From positions 1 through 12,392 of the forward strand of contig DLMG01000286.1 in the NCBI GenBank assembly GCA_002479245.1: a stretch of 12,392 nt of DNA. The letters run 5' to 3'. Origin of the DNA: Verrucomicrobia subdivision 3 bacterium UBA7542 (lineage in GTDB: Bacteria; Verrucomicrobiota; Verrucomicrobiia; Limisphaerales; UBA11358). The notes under the pieces are model-generated. The model made no database searches, was not told where the DNA came from, and worked only from the letters and a program-made list of their open reading frames with translations. Positions 1 through 5,812 of this stretch are shown piece after piece (position 1 is the stretch's first letter; the number at the start of each line of letters is the position of its first letter). The position numbers were made by a program, and so were the translations under genes.

Positions 1-68
1 TGCGCCGCACTCGACTTCGACTTGGAATTCGGGTTAAAGCTAACTGGGCCACTTGCCGGGGCGAAAGT

Positions 69-90
69 GGGCAAAGCAGCAGCTTTGCCC
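69..90 (-). terminator. Perfect hairpin downstream of the GNAT gene
   Basis: Arms GGGCAAAGC (69-77) and GCTTTGCCC (82-90) are perfectly complementary around the loop AGCA. The hairpin lies about 30 bases past the stop of the leftward GNAT gene, so it could end or protect that transcript. No T-run follows on the minus strand, so it is not a classical intrinsic terminator. It may instead be a dispersed repeat. The first 60 bases of the window hold only a short TCGACT-type repetition (about 11-24) and no gene that I can support. Confidence 0.4.
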
Positions 91-119
91 TGCCAAGGGC
101 AACAATCCATCCGGCCAGA

Positions 120-671
120 TCAGCCGGCGAGTTCCTTCGCCATGACGTAATCGTCCATGACAAAACCGCCACCAATGTCTGTAACCACGGATTCGGCAAT
201 GACAAAACCGTTCCGGCGGTAGACGGCAATGGCCCGGGTGTTGCGTTTGTTCACGGAAAGAATCAGCCGGCACCCTGCCCCGGCCCGGATTTCCTGTTCG
301 ACATGTTGCAACAATCGGCTCCCCAACCCGCGACCGTGCATCTCCGCAAGGAGATAAAGCTTGTGCAATTTCGTCACCCCCGGCTCGGACGTCGGCCCGT
401 AAGACGCAAAGCCGGCCGGTTTTCCATCCACCAGCAACAGGTCATAGCGGATGCCTTGGAAACGGATTTCGTCACGCAACACATCGAGCGCATACATCCG
501 CGCCAGCATGTAATCAATTTGCTCGTTGGAGATGATGCCCGGATAACACGCGCGCCAGATGATTCCGGCCAGTCTGGAAATGGTCGGCAGACCGGCCTCG
601 GTAGCCCGGACAATTTCGTTTTGATTTGGCCGTGTAGCGTTCAGTTTTTTTGACGTTTCCAGTGGGTTCAT
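120..671 (-). CDS. GNAT-family N-acetyltransferase
   Basis: A 183-residue protein with the single-domain GNAT fold, which transfers an acetyl group from acetyl-CoA to an amine. Motif A is visible at about residues 105-121 (LYLLAEMHGRGLGSRLL), with the R-G-L-G pyrophosphate-binding loop at 114-117. Motif B follows at about 144-156 (NTRAIAVYRRNGF), with the usual Tyr and the Asn-Gly-Phe turn. The N-terminal 25 residues are polar and probably not part of the fold. The ATG at 671 is the first in frame, and no Shine-Dalgarno precedes it, so a start a few codons further in is possible. The substrate cannot be told from sequence; free-standing GNATs of this type include protein, amino-acid and drug acetylases. 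It lies downstream of the 902-2131 gene in the same direction, separated by an inverted repeat array. Confidence 0.93.
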   Translation of the reverse strand: MNPLETSKKLNATRPNQNEIVRATEAGLPTISRLAGIIWRACYPGIISNEQIDYMLARMYALDVLRDEIRFQGIRYDLLLVDGKPAGFASYGPTSEPGVTKLHKLYLLAEMHGRGLGSRLLQHVEQEIRAGAGCRLILSVNKRNTRAIAVYRRNGFVIAESVVTDIGGGFVMDDYVMAKELAG

Positions 672-688
672 CGCCGGGGCAAAGAATC

Positions 689-824
689 AATGACTAATGA
701 CTAAGCACGAATGACGAAAGAATTCCCAATGACTCAAAGCCGAAACCAATCGCTGTGCCTTCGTACTCATGGGTCATTTGAGCTTCGTCATTCTTTAGTC
801 ATTATGGTTTCGTCATTCGTCATT
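689..824. repeat. Inverted array of AATGACT/AATGACG 7-mers
   Basis: Units AATGACT at 689-695, 696-702 and 728-734, and AATGACG at 710-716, read on the plus strand. Their complements CGTCATT (786-792, 811-817, 818-824) and AGTCATT (797-803) fill the other end. The stretch GAATGACGAAA (709-719) is perfectly complementary to TTTCGTCATTC (808-818), so the region can fold into a long imperfect hairpin. It is clearly richer in A+T than the flanking genes. It occupies most of the 230-base gap between the stop at 902 and the GNAT start at 671, and would lie in the GNAT leader. I see nothing definable in the remaining 825-901. Confidence 0.75.
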
Positions 825-901
825 CCTCGGCATCCTTAATCGGTACTGAATGGCCGCAGGGTCGCCATCTGCTTCCACTGAAAATGTCGAGGAACCACCG
901 T

Positions 902-2131
902 TCATTTGCGCCCGCGAAACTCGTCCATCAAGCTGAGGATTCCTTCGCGGATTTCAAACAATTCCTTGCGCGCCTCGGAAACCATTTTCTCCGGCAGCAG
1001 TTTCTTTGGCACGACGGCCTCAAGGCCCGCCTGCGCCTGGTGCAGATGGTTGAGCGCACGCTTCAGATAGGCAACGGTGAACGCGCCATCGCGCGGCCCG
1101 CGACCTTGGGCAATGCCATGCAACGCGCCGCCGAGTTTTACGCCCGTTGTTTGAAATTCAAAGACGAACTGCTCCAGATCCTCGTCTCCGCATTTATCGA
1201 GGTCCAGTTCGTCGCATTCGTGCCAGACCTTCATCGCGCTTTCATGACAGCGATGCTGGAGCGGATGCCGGATGTCACCGCGAACGGTGCGAATCCAGTC
1301 TATGCCTTCCCGGTGCGGTTCGGGTTCGGGCAATGGTTCATTCAACGCCTCTTCGGTAATGCGATTCATTTCCTCGACGGACATCAACTCCTCCTCATCG
1401 TTCTCGCTTGCCGCGCCGAAGCATTCATGCGAAGGCGGGTCCTCGCGGTCCCAGCCCATTTCCTTCGCAATTTTCGCCTCGGCCTCGTCGGAATCACCGT
1501 ATTTTTCCTGCAATTCCATGTATTTGTCCGTGCGGGCGTCGCACTCCTTCATGAACTTTTCGTAATCGTGCTCGTCCCATTCCGCCTCCGGGTCCTTCTG
1601 CCCGCGTTTTTGCTTTTCCAATGCCTCGTTCAACTGCTTTGAAAACATTTTCCAGCCCGCTTCGGCGTCTTTGGCGCGCTGCTTTTCCTCAGCGGGCGTC
1701 AACCGCCACTCCGGTGCGGAAATGTTCAGCTCGAAATCCGCGCTCTCAATGACGACGCGTCCGTTGCCCTCGCTGAACCATTCGAGGTAAAGACAGTTGG
1801 CCATGTGCTCTGGCGGTTTCTCTCCACGTTTGCACATCAGATAGGCTTTCGGCATCGGAATATCGAATACGCGCACCTTTCGCGAGGCCGTCAGGTCGCC
1901 AATCGTGCCGCGCTGGACGGGATGCAGCGTGTCAAGGCCCGGATGCGGAATGCGCTTGAGTGGATTGGAGAACGTGAGCCGGCAACCGGCAAGGTCGGGC
2001 CAGGCGTTGCCCTTGAGTTCGAGCGTCACCGGTTCGGCGCGGCCTTCCACCCAGATTTTGCCGCGCACGATGCCTTTGACGCGATTGTCAATCTCGCCGC
2101 GCACCACGCTGTCGTGAATTCGAAAGGCCAT
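902..2131 (-). CDS. Acidic conserved-type hypothetical protein, 409 residues
   Basis: Not recognised. The ATG at 2131 gives a 409-residue cytoplasmic-looking protein without signal peptide or membrane segment. About residues 1-140 look beta-rich, alternating short hydrophobic strands (for example IVRGKIWVEG, VTLELKG, GRVVIESADFELNI), as in a small binding or barrel-like domain. Residues about 145-290 are strongly charged, predicted helical, rich in Glu, Asp and Lys, and likely an extended or coiled-coil linker. Residues about 290-409 form a more regular helical domain with several Cys and His residues (HRCHESAMKVWHECDE). Long coding-quality frame and strong strand bias support a real gene, although longer open frames on the other strand overlap it. 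It diverges from the double-ArsR gene at 2261 across a 129-base region with a 12-bp inverted repeat, so shared control is plausible. No Shine-Dalgarno is evident. Confidence 0.82.
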   Translation of the reverse strand: MAFRIHDSVVRGEIDNRVKGIVRGKIWVEGRAEPVTLELKGNAWPDLAGCRLTFSNPLKRIPHPGLDTLHPVQRGTIGDLTASRKVRVFDIPMPKAYLMCKRGEKPPEHMANCLYLEWFSEGNGRVVIESADFELNISAPEWRLTPAEEKQRAKDAEAGWKMFSKQLNEALEKQKRGQKDPEAEWDEHDYEKFMKECDARTDKYMELQEKYGDSDEAEAKIAKEMGWDREDPPSHECFGAASENDEEELMSVEEMNRITEEALNEPLPEPEPHREGIDWIRTVRGDIRHPLQHRCHESAMKVWHECDELDLDKCGDEDLEQFVFEFQTTGVKLGGALHGIAQGRGPRDGAFTVAYLKRALNHLHQAQAGLEAVVPKKLLPEKMVSEARKELFEIREGILSLMDEFRGRK

Positions 2132-2139
2132 GCACAGAG

Positions 2140-2220
2140 AATAATCGTGTCCGGGCGCGTCGGCAAAATTTTTAGCAACAGTTGCGCCTGTCCGACCATT
2201 GCGTTACCGACACGATTATT
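2140..2220. promoter_or_regulatory. 12-bp perfect inverted repeat in divergent promoter region
   Basis: AATAATCGTGTC (2140-2151) and GACACGATTATT (2209-2220) are exact complements separated by 57 bases. The same 12-mer is therefore read toward each of the two diverging genes: it ends about 8 bases before the minus-strand ATG at 2131 and about 40 bases before the plus-strand ATG at 2261. This is the arrangement expected for paired promoter elements or for a looped operator serving both genes. No convincing -35/-10 pair can be assigned with certainty. Confidence 0.5.
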
Positions 2221-2235
2221 GGGGTGGACAATTCG

Positions 2236-2259
2236 TTTCACACTTTGCAAAGTGCAAAA
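2236..2259. promoter_or_regulatory. Putative operator 1, at the start of the double-ArsR gene
   Basis: A 24-bp imperfect palindrome with a perfect 14-bp core, CACTTTGCAAAGTG (2241-2254). It is flanked by TTT and AAA that also pair, with two mismatched positions on each side between. It ends one base before the ATG at 2261. It matches the palindrome at 2853-2876 at 19 of 24 positions, including the shared left part TTTCACACTTT. A binding site directly over the start of a regulator gene is typical of autorepression. The likely ligand is the encoded ArsR-type protein, which is an inference. Confidence 0.62.
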
Positions 2260-2260
2260 T

Positions 2261-2827
2261 ATGCTGACTTCAACACTGCAACCTACGTTGTGGCGTACTT
2301 GCCGGGTGCTTGCCAACGACACGCGTCTCCGCCTCCTCGCACAACTCGTCCGCAAACAGCCACAAAGCGTTTCCGAACTGGCCGCACAATGCTCGCTTAC
2401 TCTGCCCGTCGCCAGCCAATCGCTTCGAGCGTTGGAGGCGCGTGGATTGCTCCGCGTCAACCGCATCCACCGCCGTGTAGAATATCACATTACAACGCGG
2501 TCGGAAGCCGGCTCACTTGCCGAACTCATCGCGGCCCTGGTCGCCGCCTTGCGCCGCGAACCCCTGCCAACGAGAGCGATTATGAAACTCGCTACCGCGT
2601 TCACGCATCCCAAGCGGATTCAAATCCACCGTATGCTGCAATCCGGCCCCAAAACAGAAATGCAACTCCAGACCCCAACCCGCTTGTCCTCACTGGCCCT
2701 CTGGCGTCATCTGCGAAAACTCAAGGCGCGGGGTTTTGTCCGTCACGATGACACGCAGCGTGCTTATCAATGCTGCGATCACCCAGACCGAATTGGCCGC
2801 GCCTTGAGCAAGTTGGCCGCAACCTGA
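2261..2827 (+). CDS. Tandem double ArsR-type winged-helix transcription regulator
   Basis: A 188-residue protein made of two ArsR-like winged helix-turn-helix domains in one chain. Domain 1 is about residues 8-78 (VLANDTRLRLLAQLVRKQPQ, then helix LPVASQSLRALEARGLL and a short wing). Domain 2 is about 106-172 (KLATAFTHPKRIQIHRMLQ, then SSLALWRHLRKLKARGFV). Canonical ArsR proteins are about 100 residues with one domain and act as dimers. The ELCVCD metal-binding motif is absent; a CC pair sits at 171-172 and single Cys at 14 and 44. I chose the ATG at 2261 because domain 1 begins at once; a GTG at 2252 is an alternative, and the frame stays open for 150 codons upstream without coding sense. No Shine-Dalgarno is present and the start lies on operator 1. 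Palindromes on both sides suggest that it controls itself and the gene at 2996. The inducer is unknown. Confidence 0.85.
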   Translation: MLTSTLQPTLWRTCRVLANDTRLRLLAQLVRKQPQSVSELAAQCSLTLPVASQSLRALEARGLLRVNRIHRRVEYHITTRSEAGSLAELIAALVAALRREPLPTRAIMKLATAFTHPKRIQIHRMLQSGPKTEMQLQTPTRLSSLALWRHLRKLKARGFVRHDDTQRAYQCCDHPDRIGRALSKLAAT

Positions 2828-2841
2828 CACCCGCAGGTGTC
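2826..2841 (+). terminator. Small hairpin overlapping the regulator stop codon
   Basis: GACACC (2826-2831) pairs exactly with GGTGTC (2836-2841) around the loop CGCA. The left arm begins inside the TGA stop of the double-ArsR gene. There is no T-run, so termination is uncertain; it may shape the regulator mRNA end or be incidental. Confidence 0.3.
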
Positions 2842-2852
2842 TGATGACCCCG

Positions 2853-2876
2853 TTTCACACTTTAAAGAGTGTGAAA
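2853..2876. promoter_or_regulatory. Putative operator 2, upstream of the gene at 2996
   Basis: TTTCACACT (2853-2861) and AGTGTGAAA (2868-2876) are perfect 9-bp inverted arms around six bases. The site matches operator 1 at 19 of 24 positions and is the more symmetric of the two. It overlaps a possible promoter: TTCACA (2854-2859, five of six to the -35 consensus) and AATAAT (2875-2880, five of six to the -10 consensus), with a short 15-base spacer. Binding here would block transcription toward 2996, making that gene the likely partner of the double-ArsR regulator. Confidence 0.65.
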
Positions 2877-2995
2877 TAATAGCCAGCTCGGTGCGGGCTT
2901 TCCTTATCTGAACAATTTGCCATACTGGCTTCATCCCTGACCATAAACCCGCCGACGACCCGCTCGGCCTTGATTCTGTTGACCGGGAAATCCGG

Positions 2996-3532
2996 ATGGA
3001 GAAGCTTCGCCGTGAAATCGCGGACGTTACCGGCGGTGAAATGGTAAATGGCAGGATGGGCGACTGCGATCCCAAGGTGGAGGAAGCGTTTTTGGAAAAC
3101 GTACTGGCGCTGGAAACCCATGGCTTCGTCTGCCCGTTCGACGCCTTGACCCGCGACGGCTTCGAGTTGCCGCCGCCGGAAAAACTCGACGATGCCGCGC
3201 TGGCCGCAAAACTCGGGGAACTCATTCGCGCCCTGGCGGCGCGCCGTTTGTTTCTGCACAGCACCGATCACTTGAGCGATCGCGAACTTTACACGTGGCT
3301 TTGGAGCGACGCGTTGCACGAGGAGATGATGGGTTTCGGCCTGCCGATGGGCAACTGTCACCTCGACGTGCTCGGTGCCTGCCGCGAAGAGGACATCATT
3401 CTGTCCATGCATTACTATGCGGACGAGGAGGAACGCGCCCGCTGGGCCGCTGATTTTCCCGATTTCCCGATGCCGCCGAAGGAGAAGCCGCCTTTCGACC
3501 GCGACCGGCATCTGCCCAAAGGGTCGTTTTGA
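2996..3532 (+). CDS. Hypothetical protein with HSTDHLSDRELY motif; true start probably upstream
   Basis: At least 178 residues from the first ATG, soluble, without signal peptide. A central segment at about residues 93-118 (HSTDHLSDRELYTWLWSDAL and following) looks like the conserved core, followed by an acidic stretch (CREEDIILSMHYYADEEERARW) and a Pro- and Lys-rich tail. I recall similar uncharacterised proteins in planctomycete and verrucomicrobial genomes but cannot name a function. The frame is open back to a TGA at 2909, and those 28 codons read as sensible protein (PDHKPADDPLGLDSVDREIR), running straight into MEKLRREI. Translation may therefore start at a near-cognate codon such as ATT (2915), or the original start codon may be lost. 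Operator 2 and a possible promoter lie just upstream, so it is probably controlled by the double-ArsR protein. It converges on the SEC-C gene with only 22 bases between stops. Confidence 0.75.
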   Translation: MEKLRREIADVTGGEMVNGRMGDCDPKVEEAFLENVLALETHGFVCPFDALTRDGFELPPPEKLDDAALAAKLGELIRALAARRLFLHSTDHLSDRELYTWLWSDALHEEMMGFGLPMGNCHLDVLGACREEDIILSMHYYADEEERARWAADFPDFPMPPKEKPPFDRDRHLPKGSF

Positions 3533-3554
3533 GAAGTCGGGCCGTAGCCAGCAG

Positions 3555-5273
3555 TTATTTTCCGCAACATTTCTTGTATTTCTTCCCGCTGCCGCACGGA
3601 CAAAGATCGTTGCGGCCGGCTTTGGGCGGCGCGCGGTACGGTTTGGGCGCCACCGGTGCGACGGGTTGTTGTCCGAGTTCCAGTGGAGCTTCGATCTGTC
3701 TTTTGAAATTCTCACGTTCAGCCTTCGGCGCCGGAGCATCCTGAAAGCACTGCCACCAGGAAGTCTCGCGGGCCACGTCCGTGATCGGCGCATGATGATC
3801 CCGATACCGCGCGAGCCAGCTTCCACGCGGGCTGGCTTCGACCTCATCCAGTTCGTCGCGGCCCATAAACCCGGTTTCGATCAGTCCTTCGTCGTACGCC
3901 CGGCGCAGTTCAGGAAAGACCGTCAACGCCTCGATGTCCGCGCATGAGGCCGCGAGCTCGTTCCAAACATGGCTGTGTTCGCGCTCCAATCCTTCGCGGG
4001 CCAGCCAGAGGAAGTATTCAGTGGCGTCTTTGTGTGGTAGTTCGCGCCACGCTGCCAGCAATGCGAGCGCTGCCACGGCTGAACCACGGCAGAATTCGTT
4101 GGCATCGCGGTTTCGAATCAGGGCTTTGATCGGCTCCCGATCGCCTCCACAGACAGAGGCGAGGAAACGAGCGCCGTCTTGAGTGGCTGTATCTCCTCCA
4201 ATGTCAAAGGCACCTTCGCCGGGCAGCGTCAACCAGCGAATGAACAGCGGATAAGCGCGCGGCTCCCGCCACTTGGCGAGCAGATACGTGGCAAAGCTGA
4301 AAAGCATCCCCTCGCCCGGAGGAGTTCCTTGCGGATCGGCGATGCCGCGTTCGACGGCGCGCAGGAGCGGTTCCGTTAACGCTTCGCGGTGTGCATCAGC
4401 AGCGATGAGTGCCGCACGCGGCTCGCGGTCGCGTGCGGCCGTCAACTCAGCCAGAATCTGCGCGGGCGTCATCTCTGGCATCGGAGGCAGCAACTCGTGC
4501 GTGAACCGGTCGCGGTCATGCCAGAACGGACAGTGCGGGCAGACGCCGCCCCGAGGATAATCCACGCCTTCCTCGTGCGGACAACCGATGATCTTTTCCG
4601 AAGAAACGGTGTTTTTCACACCATGCTGCCGAAAGAACGCGGTCACTTCGGCGGCAATTGCCGGGTCTTTACGCACGTCCCCGGCCTGGGTGATCCAGCG
4701 ATGCAATGGATTGGGTTCCGCGCCAGGCGCCTTAACCACCGACGCCACGAGTTTCGTCGCGAGCGTATTGTCCGGTCCATAGTAAGCGATGGTGCCAATC
4801 GGACAATCGCCGACGTGGTGGCGGGGCGGAGCAGGCGTGACGGCCCCGACCGGCGGCGAAATGAATTTCGAGCACAGTTCATTTGACGTGATCTCGGACG
4901 TGCGCGCGGTACATGCGTCACAGAAGAATTCCTTTCCCCGCATCGAGTAGTGGCGTGTGAGTTTCGGAAATTCCGGCGACGCCGGGTCGGGGCAAACGGG
5001 TTTGCCGCCCGCGTCGAGGTAGAGACAGCCGCGTTCGGTGACCGGAAGTTTTTCGATCAAGGCGAGGGCTTCTTCCGCCGCGCGCATCCAACGCTGGCGC
5101 AATTCCCGCAAGTCCACGGGCTGATTGGGCCGGAGCTGGCTGGCATCCTGTCCTTGCAGCCGGGCCTGGCGTCCGCCCCAGTCAATGATCCACTCGGCAT
5201 TCATGCCCGGGTCTTTGCCTGCCGCCGCCCACGCCAGCGCGCCCACATGAAGATGCTGTTCATGCAGATACAT
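3555..5273 (-). CDS. Zinc-ribbon / DUF1186 / SEC-C multidomain protein
   Basis: About 572 residues from the ATG at 5273. The C-terminal SEC-C motif at residues 553-571 is textbook: GRNDLCPCGSGKKYKKCC, with Cys 558, 560, 569 and 570 for one zinc ion. Residues about 268-480 resemble DUF1186, helical-repeat segments such as LFSFATYLLAKWREPRAYPL and GDTATQDGARFLASVCGGDR. The N-terminal third has paired Cys at 118/121 and a second cluster at 231, 245 and 248 (CPHC), suggesting an additional zinc ribbon. SEC-C, named for SecA, is thought to mediate protein contacts; no enzymatic role can be assigned. The frame stays open to 5582, but that part runs antisense to the MNT gene and reads as its mirror, so I reject it. 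ATGs at 5273 and 5204 (549 residues) are both possible starts. The 5' end may have been altered by arrival of the MNT/HEPN pair. Confidence 0.85.
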   Translation of the reverse strand: MYLHEQHLHVGALAWAAAGKDPGMNAEWIIDWGGRQARLQGQDASQLRPNQPVDLRELRQRWMRAAEEALALIEKLPVTERGCLYLDAGGKPVCPDPASPEFPKLTRHYSMRGKEFFCDACTARTSEITSNELCSKFISPPVGAVTPAPPRHHVGDCPIGTIAYYGPDNTLATKLVASVVKAPGAEPNPLHRWITQAGDVRKDPAIAAEVTAFFRQHGVKNTVSSEKIIGCPHEEGVDYPRGGVCPHCPFWHDRDRFTHELLPPMPEMTPAQILAELTAARDREPRAALIAADAHREALTEPLLRAVERGIADPQGTPPGEGMLFSFATYLLAKWREPRAYPLFIRWLTLPGEGAFDIGGDTATQDGARFLASVCGGDREPIKALIRNRDANEFCRGSAVAALALLAAWRELPHKDATEYFLWLAREGLEREHSHVWNELAASCADIEALTVFPELRRAYDEGLIETGFMGRDELDEVEASPRGSWLARYRDHHAPITDVARETSWWQCFQDAPAPKAERENFKRQIEAPLELGQQPVAPVAPKPYRAPPKAGRNDLCPCGSGKKYKKCCGK

Positions 5274-5549
5274 CACGTCGAGATAGTCACGGAGTTCTGC
5301 CGTGTGCGCGGCATCCGCAAGTTGAGCCTGTTCGGTTCGGTGTTGCGCGATGATTTCGACCCGGCGCGCAGCGACGTGGACGTGCTGGCGGAGTTCGCGC
5401 CGGGCGTGAGTCCCGGCCTGAAGTTTTTCGGTTATGGCGAGGAACTGGCCGAGATCATCGGACGCAAGGTGGATTTCAACACCGAGGCGTGGTTGAGCCA
5501 ATATTTTCGGGCTGAAGTGGTGCGCGAAGCCGTGCCCATTTATGAGTAA
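5262..5549 (+). CDS. MNT-type minimal nucleotidyltransferase (HEPN antitoxin)
   Basis: A 95-residue minimal nucleotidyltransferase. The active-site motif is intact: LFGSVLRDDF followed by SDVDVLAEF, giving G-S and the D-x-D metal-binding pair, then the third acidic residue in GRKVDFNTEAW. The spacer between GS and DxD is one residue longer than in many relatives (DPARSD rather than RPDSD; from memory of the family). In characterised MntA/HepT systems this protein neutralises the HEPN toxin by adding AMP to a tyrosine. The ATG at 5262 fits the family length; ATGs at 5247 and 5253 are in frame too. No Shine-Dalgarno is seen. Its stop overlaps the following HEPN gene by 8 bases, the usual coupled arrangement. 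Its start overlaps the divergent SEC-C start by 12 bases. With the toxin truncated, it looks like an orphan antitoxin. Confidence 0.88.
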   Translation: MQIHHVEIVTEFCRVRGIRKLSLFGSVLRDDFDPARSDVDVLAEFAPGVSPGLKFFGYGEELAEIIGRKVDFNTEAWLSQYFRAEVVREAVPIYE

Positions 5550-5694
5550 GCATGACCCCAAAGTAATCCTGCGCCAGATCACCGACTACGCGCTTCGGGC
5601 ACAGGAACTCTGCGCGCAAAATAAGTTGCCGGCCATCCTGACCGACTGGCACAAGCGAATGGCGTTTGAGCGCGTGATGGAAGTCCTCGGTTAG
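5542..5694 (+). pseudogene. HEPN (HepT-like) toxin truncated by an in-frame TAG
   Basis: The ATG at 5542 overlaps the MNT stop and gives a 50-residue product starting MSKHDPKVILRQITDYALRA and ending AFERVMEVLG. This is the first half of a HEPN/DUF86-type protein, normally about 110 residues. Full-length relatives continue with Gly-Glu-Ala; here the codon in the Glu position is TAG (5692-5694), one base from GAG. The same frame goes on with AVKRLPPDL, which fits the family, before the resemblance fades. The catalytic RNase motif (R-x4-6-H, within a segment like MRNRLIHGY) would be some 40 residues later. It is not seen in any forward frame before the purB stop at 5813. The module is therefore likely inactive as a toxin. 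Read-through or a sequencing error at one base would not by itself restore the C-terminus. Confidence 0.75.
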
Positions 5695-5812
5695 GCCGTG
5701 AAACGTCTTCCGCCAGACTTGTGCCGTATCGCCCAGCTTGCTGGCCAGCGTCGGCGTGTATGGTTGTTCCTTCAGTTCCATGTATCAGTTTGCCGCCTCG
5801 TCACCTCGGCGC
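5695..5812. other. Gap between broken HEPN gene and the purB stop
   Basis: About 20-30 bases here continue the HEPN reading frame after its premature stop; the rest shows no recognisable HEPN sequence. On the minus strand a frame opens at an ATG at 5781, 31 bases after the purB stop, and begins MELKEQPYTPTLASKLGDTA before running antisense into HEPN and MNT. Its first 30 residues look protein-like, but it has no identifiable family and only a distant GAGG upstream, so I do not call it a gene. Confidence 0.3.

Noticed and set aside
689..824. The short-unit arrays as a CRISPR array
   Set aside because: Units are 6-7 bases, drift in sequence and occur in both orientations; there are no constant-length spacers and no cas genes.
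1805..2260. Upstream extension of the double-ArsR reading frame
   Set aside because: The extra 152 codons overlap the opposite 902-2131 gene and the divergent region, and are not ArsR-like. The domain begins right after the ATG at 2261.
4609..4622. TTTCACAC half-site within the SEC-C gene (GGTGTTTTTCACACC)
   Set aside because: It lacks the other arm of the 24-bp palindrome and lies inside coding sequence; most likely chance.
5274..5582. Possible 103-residue N-terminal extension of the SEC-C protein
   Set aside because: It lies antisense to the MNT active-site region and its sequence (HARRELRQHVHVAARRVEII) is the mirror of that gene.
5476..5781. Minus-strand frame starting MELKEQPYTPTLASKLGD after purB
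   Set aside because: The first 30 residues look plausible but have no family. The frame then runs antisense to HEPN and MNT sequence, and only a distant GAGG precedes it.
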